Below the pieces are notes generated by a model. That model ran no database searches. It worked only from the letters and a program-made list of their open reading frames with translations, and was not told where the DNA came from. A stretch of 64,000 nucleotides of DNA, from assembly GCA_963703335.1 (NCBI GenBank), contig OY969812.1, forward strand, positions 2,542,001-2,606,000, read 5' to 3'. Within the stretch, counting starts at the first letter, position 1; every line of letters begins with the position of its first letter. The DNA is from VRUE01 sp963703335 (GTDB lineage: Bacteria; Actinomycetota; Thermoleophilia; Solirubrobacterales; 70-9). Both the position numbers and the translations under genes were made by a program. This document shows positions 8,569 through 17,136 of this stretch, piece after piece.

Positions 8569-10425
8569 ATGTGCGGAATCGTCGGATACGTGGGCGGACG
8601 CCCCTGCCTGGACCTCCTGGTCGCCGGGCTCGAGAAGCTCGAGTACCGCGGCTATGACTCTGCCGGCATCTCGGTGATCGACGACGGCCGGATCGACAGC
8701 GTGCGCGCGGTCGGCAACCTCGAGAACCTCCGTGCCGCCGTCGCCGAGCAGGCCGAAGGCGGCGGGGTCGCGGTGGCTGCCGGGGCCGCGACCACCGGGG
8801 TTGCGCACACGCGCTGGGCCACCCATGGCCGCGTCACCGAGGAGAACGCCCACCCCCATGGCGACTGCACCGATCGCATCCACATCGTCCTCAACGGCAT
8901 CATCGAGAACCATGCCGAGCTGCGCCGCGAGCTGGCCGAGCAAGGGCACCACTTCAGCTCCGAGACCGACGCAGAGATCGTCTCCCACCTGATCGAGCGG
9001 AATTACGACGGCGATCTCACCGCCGCGGTGCGCACGTCATTCCCCGAACTGCGCGGCCACTATGCCTTCGTTGCGATGCACGCGGATGAGCCCAGCCGGC
9101 TTGTCGGCGCTCGTAAGGAGTGTCCTTTGGTCGCCGGCGTCGGCGAGGGGGAGACCTTCCTCGCTTCGGCGATCCCGGCGTTTCTCGCCGAGACCCGCCA
9201 TGCCGTCGCGATCGAAAACGACGAGATCGTCACCGTCGATGCCTCGGGGTTGAGCATCACCGACGCCGAGGGGGCGCCGATCGAGCGCGGCTCCGAAGAG
9301 ATCTCGTGGGACGAGGCGGCGGCGGAGAAGGGCGGCTATGAGACCTTCATGCTGAAGGAGATCCACGAACAGGCAGACGCAGTGGCCGAGACGATCGCCG
9401 ATCGACTGCCCAATGACGACAGCGTCGACCTCTCTGAACTCGAGCTCGATGACGCTTACCTGCGCGGAATCCAGCGGATCGTGATCGTCGCCTGTGGCAC
9501 CTCCTACCACGCCGGCCTGGTTGGTCGCTACGCGATCGAGGAGTGGGCGCGCGTGCCGATCGAGATGGACATCGCCTCCGAGTATCGCTACCGCAACCCG
9601 GTGATCGGCGAGCGAGATCTCGTCATCGGCATTACCCAGTCCGGCGAGACCGCCGACACGCTGGCGGCGATGCGGCTTGCTCGCGAAAACGGAGCCAAGG
9701 TGCTGGCGATCACCAACGTGATGGGGAGCCAGGCGACGCGGGACTCCGACACCGTCCTCTACACCCGCGCCGGTCCCGAGGTCAGCGTCGCGGCCACCAA
9801 GACCTTCGTCGCGCAGGTCGCCTCGATGTACTTGCTTGGACTGCGGCTGGCCGAGTTGCGCGGGACCCTGCCGGCGTCGCGCATCGCCGAGCTGGTCTCC
9901 GAGCTGAAGTCGATCCCGCACAAGATCGACGCGACGATCGCGGCGAGTGAAGGCCCCACGAAGGAGATTGCCGCCGCCCAGGCTGACCACGACTTCTTCC
10001 TTTACCTAGGCCGCCACATAGGCCTGCCTGTCTGCCTCGAGGGAGCGCTGAAGCTGAAGGAGATCTCCTACATCCCCACCGATGCCTATGCAGCGGGAGA
10101 GATGAAGCACGGCCCGATCGCCCTGCTCGACGAGTCGACTCCGGTGATCTGCGTGGCAACGGACAGCCCGGTGCTCGACAAGGTGCTCTCCAACGTCGAA
10201 GAGGTGCGTGCTCGCGGCGCCGAAACGATCGCGATCGCGACCGAGGGTGGTAATCGAGCGTCCGCGGTGGCCGACCGGACGATCGAGGTTGCTCGCACCG
10301 ACTGGATCCTGCAGCCAATCGTGGCGATCCTGCCGCTGCAACTCCTCGCCTACGACATCGCCCGTGCTCGCGGACTCAACGTCGACCAGCCGCGCAACCT
10401 GGCAAAGACCGTGACCGTCGAGTAA
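8569..10425 (+). CDS. glmS: Glutamine--fructose-6-phosphate aminotransferase (isomerising)
   Basis: 618 residues. The start is fixed by Cys2: the mature enzyme needs an N-terminal Cys nucleophile and the sequence begins MCGIVGYVGG, so an upstream in-frame start at 8365 is rejected. The glutaminase domain has HTRWATHG and NGIIENH; two SIS domains follow with the sugar-phosphate loops CGTSYHAG and TQSGETADT. The C-terminus ends NLAKTVTVE as usual. It makes glucosamine-6-phosphate for peptidoglycan. The gap from glmM is 32 nt, too small for a glmS ribozyme. Confidence 0.97.
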   Translation: MCGIVGYVGGRPCLDLLVAGLEKLEYRGYDSAGISVIDDGRIDSVRAVGNLENLRAAVAEQAEGGGVAVAAGAATTGVAHTRWATHGRVTEENAHPHGDCTDRIHIVLNGIIENHAELRRELAEQGHHFSSETDAEIVSHLIERNYDGDLTAAVRTSFPELRGHYAFVAMHADEPSRLVGARKECPLVAGVGEGETFLASAIPAFLAETRHAVAIENDEIVTVDASGLSITDAEGAPIERGSEEISWDEAAAEKGGYETFMLKEIHEQADAVAETIADRLPNDDSVDLSELELDDAYLRGIQRIVIVACGTSYHAGLVGRYAIEEWARVPIEMDIASEYRYRNPVIGERDLVIGITQSGETADTLAAMRLARENGAKVLAITNVMGSQATRDSDTVLYTRAGPEVSVAATKTFVAQVASMYLLGLRLAELRGTLPASRIAELVSELKSIPHKIDATIAASEGPTKEIAAAQADHDFFLYLGRHIGLPVCLEGALKLKEISYIPTDAYAAGEMKHGPIALLDESTPVICVATDSPVLDKVLSNVEEVRARGAETIAIATEGGNRASAVADRTIEVARTDWILQPIVAILPLQLLAYDIARARGLNVDQPRNLAKTVTVE

Positions 10426-10454
10426 CGCTTCACCCGCAACCTTTTCGCCAACAC

Positions 10455-11954
10455 ATGCCCAGGATTCATCCGTTCGTTCCGGCTCTCGCCGCGATTGTGG
10501 CCCTCGCCGTTGCCGGCTGCGGCGACAGCGGTAATGGGGACGACCCGTCCGGTTCCGCATTGGCGGACCTGGCCTCGCCAGACTCGCTCGTCTTCATCGA
10601 AGCCAAACTGAAACCCACGGGCGAGCTCAAGAGCAACGTCGATTCGATCACCAAGCGGCTGACTGGCGTCAGCAGCCTCGGCGAGTTCGTCATCTCCGAA
10701 TTGGAACGCTCGGCGCAGCAGAACGGCGAATCGTTTGACTTCGCCGCCGAAGTTGAACCGTGGCTGGGCGAACGCGGTGCCGTTGCTTTCGAACGGCTCG
10801 TGGACGGCGAGCTCTCCGAGCCGCTGATCGCCGTGCAGACAAAAGAACCCAAGGCGACCCAGATCTTTGTCGACAAGCATGCCGAAGACAACGCGATCGG
10901 CGTGATCGGAGAAGCGCTCGTGCTTGCCGGCAGCGAAGAGGAATTCAAAGCCGCGGTGGATGCATCCAGGGGCGATTCGCTTGGCGATGAAGAGCGCTTC
11001 CAGGAGGCGATCGCGGCGGCCTCTGAGGGCAGCTTCGCCGACGTCTACGTCGATGTCGGGGCCGTGCTCGAGCAGTCCGAAGACAAGATCGACCCGCGGG
11101 CTCGGGCAGTGCTGCGGAGCGCCGGCATCGACCCGAGTGAAGCGACCGCGGTGGCCAGCGTCATTCCGCGGTCCGAACAGATCGAGGTCGACCTGAGCAG
11201 CGACCTCGGTGGGGAGCGAGCGCCGGCTGGTGACCTTGCGAAGCTGCTCGGCACCCTGCCGGCCAACTCGCTCGCCGCCTTTGGCTTTTCCGAATTCAGC
11301 GAACAACTCAAAGAGGCGATCGACAATTTCGACAAGTCAGGCGCCCCTCCCGACCTCGAGCCCGACGAACTGAAGAGCACCTTGAAGCGAGCGGGCGTCG
11401 ACCTCGATCAGCTCGCTGGCTCGCTTGATGGCGGAGCGGTGTTCGTCGAAGGCAGCAACCGCGAGAACCTCCGCGGAGCACTGGTCCTCTCTGGCAGTTC
11501 TGGCGAAGCGGCCGACGCGGTCGCTGGCCTTGGGGTCTTGCTGCGGGGTGCAAGAGTGCCCGGCGTGACCGCAGTAAGCGGCAGAGCCAGCGGCTTCTCG
11601 GTCCGCAGCGAAGAACTTGGCGACAAGCCGCTCGTAGTTGTCGGCAGAGGGAATCGAGTTGCGATCGGCTATGGCCTGGCGCCGGCCCTCGCCGGCTTGA
11701 GCACGGGCTCGACCGCGACGCTTTCCGGCACGGCGGACTACAAGGCTGCGGTCGCCGCTCTGGGCAAGACGCCGATCAGCGCCTTTGTCGATGGTCCGGC
11801 GGCGCTGAGGCTTGCCGAAGCCCTCGTTCCGCGTTCCAGCAGCTACTTCTGGGAAGTGGTTCCCTACCTGGGGAAGATCGGCTACATCGGTATCGGGATC
11901 CGGGCGAACGGGGAACTGGCGACAGCGAAGCTGATCGCGGGCGTCGGCGGGTAG
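10455..11954 (+). CDS. DUF3352-type lipoprotein
   Basis: 499 residues with a lipoprotein signal peptide: a hydrophobic stretch at about 8-22 and lipobox AVAGC, then a Ser/Gly/Asp linker. The rest resembles the DUF3352 family of actinobacterial surface proteins, with alternating alpha/beta segments and repeated motifs such as ALVLAGSEEEF and GRGNRVAIGYG. No catalytic site is recognised. It lies between glmS and acpS, whose start directly follows its stop codon, so it is probably co-transcribed with envelope genes. Its function is unknown. Confidence 0.8.
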   Translation: MPRIHPFVPALAAIVALAVAGCGDSGNGDDPSGSALADLASPDSLVFIEAKLKPTGELKSNVDSITKRLTGVSSLGEFVISELERSAQQNGESFDFAAEVEPWLGERGAVAFERLVDGELSEPLIAVQTKEPKATQIFVDKHAEDNAIGVIGEALVLAGSEEEFKAAVDASRGDSLGDEERFQEAIAAASEGSFADVYVDVGAVLEQSEDKIDPRARAVLRSAGIDPSEATAVASVIPRSEQIEVDLSSDLGGERAPAGDLAKLLGTLPANSLAAFGFSEFSEQLKEAIDNFDKSGAPPDLEPDELKSTLKRAGVDLDQLAGSLDGGAVFVEGSNRENLRGALVLSGSSGEAADAVAGLGVLLRGARVPGVTAVSGRASGFSVRSEELGDKPLVVVGRGNRVAIGYGLAPALAGLSTGSTATLSGTADYKAAVAALGKTPISAFVDGPAALRLAEALVPRSSSYFWEVVPYLGKIGYIGIGIRANGELATAKLIAGVGG

Positions 11955-12314
11955 ATGAACTCCCGCGTCGGCATCGACTTGCTCGAGATCGACCGCCTGG
12001 AGCGGGCGCTGCAGCGCTACCCGCGCCTCGCCGAGCGCCTCTTCACGCCGGCCGAGCGGGAGTACGCGATGGCGCGGGCCCGACCGGGCCGTCATTTGGC
12101 GGTGCGCTTCACGGCCAAGGAGGCGGTGATCAAGGCGCTCGGACTCAGCGGTGGTTTCGGTCTTGGTGAGATCGAGGTGATCGCCGGCGAGCCGCCCACG
12201 GTCCGCCTCTCGGGCCGCGCCGCCGAGGTCGCGGCCGGCGAGAGAATCGAGATCTCGCTGACCCACTCGCGGGATTTTGCCGCCGCGGTAGCCGTTGTCG
12301 CTGCGTCAGCCTAG
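11955..12314 (+). CDS. acpS: Holo-[acyl-carrier-protein] synthase
   Basis: 119 residues, normal for AcpS. The metal-binding motif is VGIDLLEIDRLERAL and the catalytic helix is RFTAKEAVIKALG. It transfers 4'-phosphopantetheine from CoA to acyl carrier protein. Its ATG comes directly after the stop of the preceding lipoprotein gene. acpS next to nnr and alr is a common actinobacterial arrangement. Confidence 0.95.
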   Translation: MNSRVGIDLLEIDRLERALQRYPRLAERLFTPAEREYAMARARPGRHLAVRFTAKEAVIKALGLSGGFGLGEIEVIAGEPPTVRLSGRAAEVAAGERIEISLTHSRDFAAAVAVVAASA

Positions 12315-12330
12315 GGTGAGCTGGCGCGAA

Positions 12331-12360
12331 TGACAGTTAATAACTATCAATGAATCATTG
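12331..12360. promoter_or_regulatory. Two AT-rich palindromes, candidate operator for nnr
   Basis: TGACAGTTAATAACTATCA (12331-12349) is a 19-bp inverted repeat with one mismatch. It is joined to a second palindrome, CAATGAATCATTG (12348-12360). They stand out in GC-rich DNA and overlap where the -35 of the predicted nnr promoter (-10 TAGTCT at 12374-12379) would lie, so a repressor binding here could block it. The regulator is unknown. Confidence 0.45.
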
Positions 12361-12387
12361 CCCTGCGTGGGGCTAGTCTCTTGCACC

Positions 12388-13860
12388 GTGGAGCCTTGGC
12401 TGCAGGCCCTTTACGACGCTGACGGGATGCGGGCGGTCGATCGTTGGGCGATCGAGGAGCAGGGCATCGCCGAAGCCGACCTGATGGAGGCCGCCGGGAC
12501 GGCTTTGGCGGAGGCCGTGGCCGGGTTGGCGCCGCGGGGACCGGTGCGGATCGTCTGCGGCAAGGGCAACAACGGCGGTGACGGTCTGGTGGCTGCCAGG
12601 CACCTGCGCGACATGGGGTTCGAGGTCGAGACGCTCGAGCTCGGCGGGGAGGGGGCAGAGGGAATCGACACCTGGTTGAAGGGAGCCGGGGCGATCGTCG
12701 ATTCGATCTTCGGCACCGGCTTTGCTGGTGTTCCCCGCGCCCCGGCGGACGCCGTCATCGAGGCGATCAATCGCTCTGGCGCGCCGGTCGTGGCTTGCGA
12801 CATCGCCTCCGGGGTCGATGCCTCGACGGGCGAGATCGAGGGCGTGGCTGTAGAGGCGGACCTGACCGTGAGCTTTCACGCGGCCAAGGTTGGGCACAGG
12901 ATCGCTCCCGGGAAGCGGCACACGGGGGAACTGCGAGTCGTGCCGATCGGGATTCCCAACGGTGCTCCCAGTGCCCCGGTGGCCGGCACGATCAGATCCG
13001 AGGTTCTCGGCCTCTTGCCGGGACGCGGGCCTCAGTCGACGAAGTTCAGCTCGGGGCAGGTCGTGATCGCCGGCGGATCTCGTGGGCTGACGGGTGCCGT
13101 GCAGATGGCCTCGCTAGCCGCGATCCGCGCCGGCGCCGGCTATGCGACCGTCGCCGTGCCGGCCGACCTGGAGGCGATCTTCGAGGCTGGGCAACCGGAG
13201 GTGATGTCGATCGGCTGTCCCGGCGGCGACGGTTGCCTTGCGCCTGCCTCGCTCAAGACGATTCTCAAAGTGTTCGAGCGGGCAGCGGGCGGCGTGCTCG
13301 GTCCGGGCCTGGGCCGCGATCCAGGTTCGATCGAGCTGGCGCGCGATGCCGCACTTGCGATCGAGGCGCCGTTGGTAATCGATGCGGACGGGCTCAACGC
13401 TTTCGCGGGGAAGATCGCCGAGATCGCAAAGCGCCGTGCCCCTACGATTCTCACTCCCCACGCAGGCGAGCTTGGCCGGCTGCTGGGCCGCCCTGCGGAG
13501 CAGATCGGCGCGCGGCGGCTGGCCGCCGCCCGTGAGGCAGCGGAGGCTGCCAGCGCGATCGTCGTCCTCAAGGGCGACGACACGATCGTCACCGACGGCG
13601 AGCGGGTGGCGGTCAACGTACTTTCCGCCCCCGCGCTCGCGACCGCGGGCACGGGTGACGTTCTCTCCGGGATCACGGCGGCGATGCTTGCCCGCCGCCT
13701 CGAGCCCTTTGCTGCTGCCTGCGCCGCGGTCTTCGCTCACGCCCGTGCCGGCCGCGAGGCGACGCAGCGAGTGGGCCTTGCCGAGTCGGTAATCGCCGGC
13801 GACGTGATCGAGTCGATTCCAGCTGGGCTACGGCCGTCACCGATCTCGTCCGTCGAATAA
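12388..13860 (+). CDS. nnr: Bifunctional NAD(P)H-hydrate epimerase / ADP-dependent hydrate dehydratase
   Basis: Repairs hydrated NAD(P)H. The N-terminal YjeF_N domain (about 1-200) has GKGNNGGDGLVAARHL and FGTGFAG. The C-terminal ribokinase-like domain (about 210-490) has GPGLGRDPGS, TPHAGELGRLLG and ATAGTGDVLSGITAAML. 490 residues is normal for the fusion. I chose GTG 12388 over TTG 12358 because a TAGTCT -10 box ends eight bases before it, implying a leaderless mRNA, and the protein then starts in the usual way (MEPWLQALYDADGMR). The palindromes upstream suggest repression. Confidence 0.92.
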   Translation: MEPWLQALYDADGMRAVDRWAIEEQGIAEADLMEAAGTALAEAVAGLAPRGPVRIVCGKGNNGGDGLVAARHLRDMGFEVETLELGGEGAEGIDTWLKGAGAIVDSIFGTGFAGVPRAPADAVIEAINRSGAPVVACDIASGVDASTGEIEGVAVEADLTVSFHAAKVGHRIAPGKRHTGELRVVPIGIPNGAPSAPVAGTIRSEVLGLLPGRGPQSTKFSSGQVVIAGGSRGLTGAVQMASLAAIRAGAGYATVAVPADLEAIFEAGQPEVMSIGCPGGDGCLAPASLKTILKVFERAAGGVLGPGLGRDPGSIELARDAALAIEAPLVIDADGLNAFAGKIAEIAKRRAPTILTPHAGELGRLLGRPAEQIGARRLAAAREAAEAASAIVVLKGDDTIVTDGERVAVNVLSAPALATAGTGDVLSGITAAMLARRLEPFAAACAAVFAHARAGREATQRVGLAESVIAGDVIESIPAGLRPSPISSVE

Positions 13861-13874
13861 CCTCGCCCTCTGCG

Positions 13875-14339
13875 ATGAAGACCGCTGCCGAGATCATGGA
13901 TTCCGACGTGCCGACCGTCTCCCCCGACGCCGATGCCCGTGCCGCAATCGAGCTTCTTGCGAAGACGGAGATCGGTGCGCTCCCAGTCACCGATGCCGAG
14001 CGCAAAGTGGCCGGCATAGTCAGCGAGTCCGATCTGGTCCTCGGCGACGAGGAAGCCGATCTGCACCTGCCCCATTACCTCAACATCATGGGCGGGATCG
14101 TTTTCGTCGGCTCGATGAAGGGCTTCGAGAAGCGGCTCGACAAGGCGTTCGCCACGAAAGTGTCCGAGTTGATGACGGCTGACCCGGTGGTCGTCCATAC
14201 CGACGACGACGCCGAGACCGTCGCCCGCACGATCGCCGAGTCGCACCACAACCACCTGCCCGTCGTCGACGGCGAGGGGCGCCTCGCCGGGCTGGTCACG
14301 CGGGCCGACGCGCTGGCCGCGCTCCTCGCCACCGACTAG
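13875..14339 (+). CDS. CBS-domain pair protein
   Basis: 154 residues made almost entirely of two CBS motifs (about 5-60 and 95-152), separated by an insert containing LHLPHYLNIMGGIVFVG. CBS pairs bind adenine nucleotides and usually regulate a partner, but no effector domain is attached, so the target is unknown. It sits between nnr and alr with a 14-nt gap upstream that contains TAACCT, a possible weak -10 box. Another stand-alone CBS protein lies at 32354-32755. Confidence 0.88.
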   Translation: MKTAAEIMDSDVPTVSPDADARAAIELLAKTEIGALPVTDAERKVAGIVSESDLVLGDEEADLHLPHYLNIMGGIVFVGSMKGFEKRLDKAFATKVSELMTADPVVVHTDDDAETVARTIAESHHNHLPVVDGEGRLAGLVTRADALAALLATD

Positions 14340-14341
14340 CG

Positions 14342-15451
14342 ATGGCGCGGGCAGTCGCCCGGATCGACCTGGGTGCGATTGAGCGCAATTGCGCACGGCT
14401 GAAGGCGGAGCTGAACGACGGTGCCGAGCTCTGTGCGGTGGTTAAGGCCGACGGCTACGGCCATGGGGCGGATGCCTGCGCGAATGCGGCCTTGGCAGGT
14501 GGCGCCAGCCGCCTGGCGGTCGCCACCAGCACTGAGGCAGCTCAGATAGGCCGCCGCTTCCCCCAGATTCCCCTGCTGACGATGGGGGCCCTCACCCCCG
14601 ACGAGCTCGACACCGCCCTCGCTGCTGGCGCCGAAGTCGCCGTTTGGCGCGACGGGTTCCGGGACCTGCTCAGCGTTCGTGGGCGGGCGCAGGGGCGGCC
14701 CGTTCGCGTTCACGTCAAGTACGACAGCGGCATGGGGCGGCTGGGAAATCCCGATCCGGGCGAGGTGATCTCCCTGGCCCGAGCCTGCGCCGAGGATCCG
14801 ATGCTCGAGCTGGCTGGGGTCTGGACCCACTTTGCCACCGCGGACGAACCCGATTCCGCCTTTTTCGATGAGCAACTCGAGCGCTTCACCGCCGTGGCTG
14901 GCGCCGTCAAAGCCGAGTTCCCCGGCGCCGTCGCCCATGCCGCCAACAGCGCCGCGGTCTTCCGCGAGCCGCGTGCGCACTTCGATATGGCTCGTTGTGG
15001 CATCGCCGTCTACGGCCTCGATCCCTTTCAGGGCGACCCGGGCGAGCGGGGCCTGGCTCCGGCTCTCTCACTGCACTCCTACGTCGCCGACGTCAAGCGC
15101 TTCCCGGCCGGGGCCAGCGCGGGCTACGGGCAGGCCTGGCGGGCCTCCGCCGACACCTGGGTCGGAGTGCTGCCGCTCGGCTATGGCGACGGGGTGCGCC
15201 GCGGTCTCTCCAACAATGCCGAGGTGTTGATTCGCGGTCGTCGCCATCCCCTGGTCGGCACGATCTCGATGGATAACTTGACGGTCGATCTCGGTCCGGA
15301 TACGGAGGTCGAGCCGGGCGATGAGGCTGTGCTGATCGGTTCCCAGGGTGAGGACTCGATTCGTGCCGAGGAGGTTGCCGGACGCCTGGCGACGATCAAC
15401 TACGAGGTCACCTGCGGGATCTCGGCGAGGGTCCCGCGCGAACCGGCATGA
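14342..15451 (+). CDS. alr: Alanine racemase
   Basis: PLP enzyme that makes D-alanine for peptidoglycan. 369 residues. The PLP lysine is Lys35 in VVKADGYGHG. The second catalytic Tyr lies in the C-terminal beta domain (AGYGQAWRA region), and the conserved loop GTISMDNLTVDLG is present. It starts two bases after the CBS gene and overlaps the next gene by four bases (ATGA), so it belongs to a tightly coupled run. Confidence 0.95.
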   Translation: MARAVARIDLGAIERNCARLKAELNDGAELCAVVKADGYGHGADACANAALAGGASRLAVATSTEAAQIGRRFPQIPLLTMGALTPDELDTALAAGAEVAVWRDGFRDLLSVRGRAQGRPVRVHVKYDSGMGRLGNPDPGEVISLARACAEDPMLELAGVWTHFATADEPDSAFFDEQLERFTAVAGAVKAEFPGAVAHAANSAAVFREPRAHFDMARCGIAVYGLDPFQGDPGERGLAPALSLHSYVADVKRFPAGASAGYGQAWRASADTWVGVLPLGYGDGVRRGLSNNAEVLIRGRRHPLVGTISMDNLTVDLGPDTEVEPGDEAVLIGSQGEDSIRAEEVAGRLATINYEVTCGISARVPREPA

Positions 15452-16872
15452 GCGCGGTCGAGGAACGCCTTGCCTCCGCGCCTCTGGTTGGCCTGGCGCG
15501 GAGGGCGGTTGGCGAGGAGAGGGCGATCTGGATCGCCGGCGGGGCCGTCCGCGACGCGGCTCTCGAGCGCGCGGTCGTGGACCTCGATCTCGCCGTCGGT
15601 GGCGATCCGGCGCCAGTGGCCAAGGCGATCGCCCGCGCCGGCGGCGGTCACTCCTTCGAGCTCTCGGCGGAGTTCGCGACCTGGCGGGCGGTCGCCCCGG
15701 ATCACAGCTGGCAGATCGACGTAACGGCTCTGCGGGGCGAGACGATTGAGGTCGACCTAGCTGAGCGCGACTTCACGATTGGCGCCGTCGCCGTGCCGCT
15801 CTCCGGCGGCGCGCCGCTTGACCCGTTCGGGGGGCTGGCTGACCTGGATCGCAAGGTCCTGCGTGCGGTTAGCGAGCGCAGCTTCTCCGCCGATCCGCTG
15901 CGCCTGCTGCGCGCGGCGCGCTTCGCGGCCGGCTTGGGGCTCGAGATCGATCCGAATACGGTCGCCCTTGCTCGCGCCGAAGCCGGCCGAGCTGCGGATG
16001 CCGCCGGCGAGCGGCAGCTGGTTGAGCTGCGGCAGCTGGTTGGCGGCCCGGACCCTCTGCGGGGCGTGCGGCTGCTCGACGAGCTCGGCCTGACGGCGGT
16101 CGTTCTGCCGGAGTTGGAGGCGCTGCGCGGAGTCGAGCAGGGACCGAACCACCATCTTGACGTGCACGGCCACACGATGGCGGTGCTCGAGCGCACGCTC
16201 GAGGTTGAGGCGGACCTGGACCGCTTCGGCGGTGAGCGTGCCGAGGAGCTGGCGACGCTGCTTGCCGAGCCCCTCGCGGATGAGATGAATCGTGGCACGG
16301 CGCTGCGCTTCGGTGCCCTGCTGCACGACATCGGCAAGCCGATGACCCGCTCAGAGCGGGACGGTTTTGTCACCTTCATCGGCCACGATCGGGACGGCGT
16401 CGAGATCGTCGGTGGCCTCTGCCGTCGCCTGCGGGCCAGCCGCAACCTCACGCGCCACCTCCAGGACCTGACCCTGCACCACCTGCGCCTCGGCTTCCTC
16501 GTCCACGAGGCGCCGCTGCCGGCACGGCGGGTGCACGAGTACCTGCGGGCGACCGACCCGGTTGGTGCCGATGTAACGCTTCTGACCATTGCCGACCGTC
16601 TCTCGGCTCGCGGCTCGGGCCCCCTTGCGACCGAGGAGGCGATCGAGGCGCACCTCTTCTTGGCCAGGGAGATGTTGGCGGCGGCGCTCGACTGGCGCCG
16701 CGAGGGCCCGCCGCGGCCGTTGCTGCGCGGCGACGAACTGGCAAGCGAGCTCGGGATCGCGGAAGGGCCGGAGGTGGGTGAGCTGCTGGCCGAGCTGGAG
16801 GCGGCGCAATATGCGGGTGAGATTTCCAGCCGCGATGAGGCGGTCGCCCGCGCCCGCGCCCTGCGCGGCTGA
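15448..16872 (+). CDS. CCA-adding / poly(A) polymerase-type nucleotidyltransferase with HD domain
   Basis: 474 residues. The N-terminal class II tRNA nucleotidyltransferase head has IAGGAVRDAAL and the metal-binding DLDLAV (about residues 30-50), then RDFTIGAVAVPL and the RLLRAARFAAGLGLEID neck motif. An HD phosphohydrolase-like domain follows, with HLDVHGHTMAVLERT and LLHDIGKPMTRSERDG (about 230-300). This is the layout of bacterial CCA enzymes with HD domains, which repair tRNA 3' ends; poly(A) polymerase or CC-adding activity cannot be excluded. Coupled to alr by a 4-nt overlap. Confidence 0.85.
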   Translation: MSAVEERLASAPLVGLARRAVGEERAIWIAGGAVRDAALERAVVDLDLAVGGDPAPVAKAIARAGGGHSFELSAEFATWRAVAPDHSWQIDVTALRGETIEVDLAERDFTIGAVAVPLSGGAPLDPFGGLADLDRKVLRAVSERSFSADPLRLLRAARFAAGLGLEIDPNTVALARAEAGRAADAAGERQLVELRQLVGGPDPLRGVRLLDELGLTAVVLPELEALRGVEQGPNHHLDVHGHTMAVLERTLEVEADLDRFGGERAEELATLLAEPLADEMNRGTALRFGALLHDIGKPMTRSERDGFVTFIGHDRDGVEIVGGLCRRLRASRNLTRHLQDLTLHHLRLGFLVHEAPLPARRVHEYLRATDPVGADVTLLTIADRLSARGSGPLATEEAIEAHLFLAREMLAAALDWRREGPPRPLLRGDELASELGIAEGPEVGELLAELEAAQYAGEISSRDEAVARARALRG

Positions 16873-16909
16873 GCGGCGCCGGAGGGAGGTCCGCTACGCT
16901 GCCCGCCGC

Positions 16910-17128
16910 ATGGCGAAAGAGGAGAAGATCGAGATGGAGGGCGAGATCACTGAGGCCCTCCCCAACACGATGTTCCGGGTCAAACTCGATAACGGTCACG
17001 ATGTCCTTGGCCACATCTCGGGCAAGATGCGCCGGCACTACATCCGCATCCTTCCCGGCGACCGGGTGAAGATCGAGCTTTCGCCGTACGACCTCGACCG
17101 GGGTCGCATCACCTATCGCTACAAATAG
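16910..17128 (+). CDS. infA: Translation initiation factor IF-1
   Basis: 72 residues, an OB-fold protein beginning MAKEEKIEMEGEITEALPN and containing VLGHISGKMRRHYIRILPGD, both IF-1 signatures. It assists IF-2 and IF-3 at the 30S A site. The ATG lies nine bases after a TACGCT -10 box, so the transcript is probably leaderless. Here infA is not in a visible ribosomal protein operon; the next gene starts eight bases later. Confidence 0.97.
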   Translation: MAKEEKIEMEGEITEALPNTMFRVKLDNGHDVLGHISGKMRRHYIRILPGDRVKIELSPYDLDRGRITYRYK

Positions 17129-17136
17129 GGCGGCGC

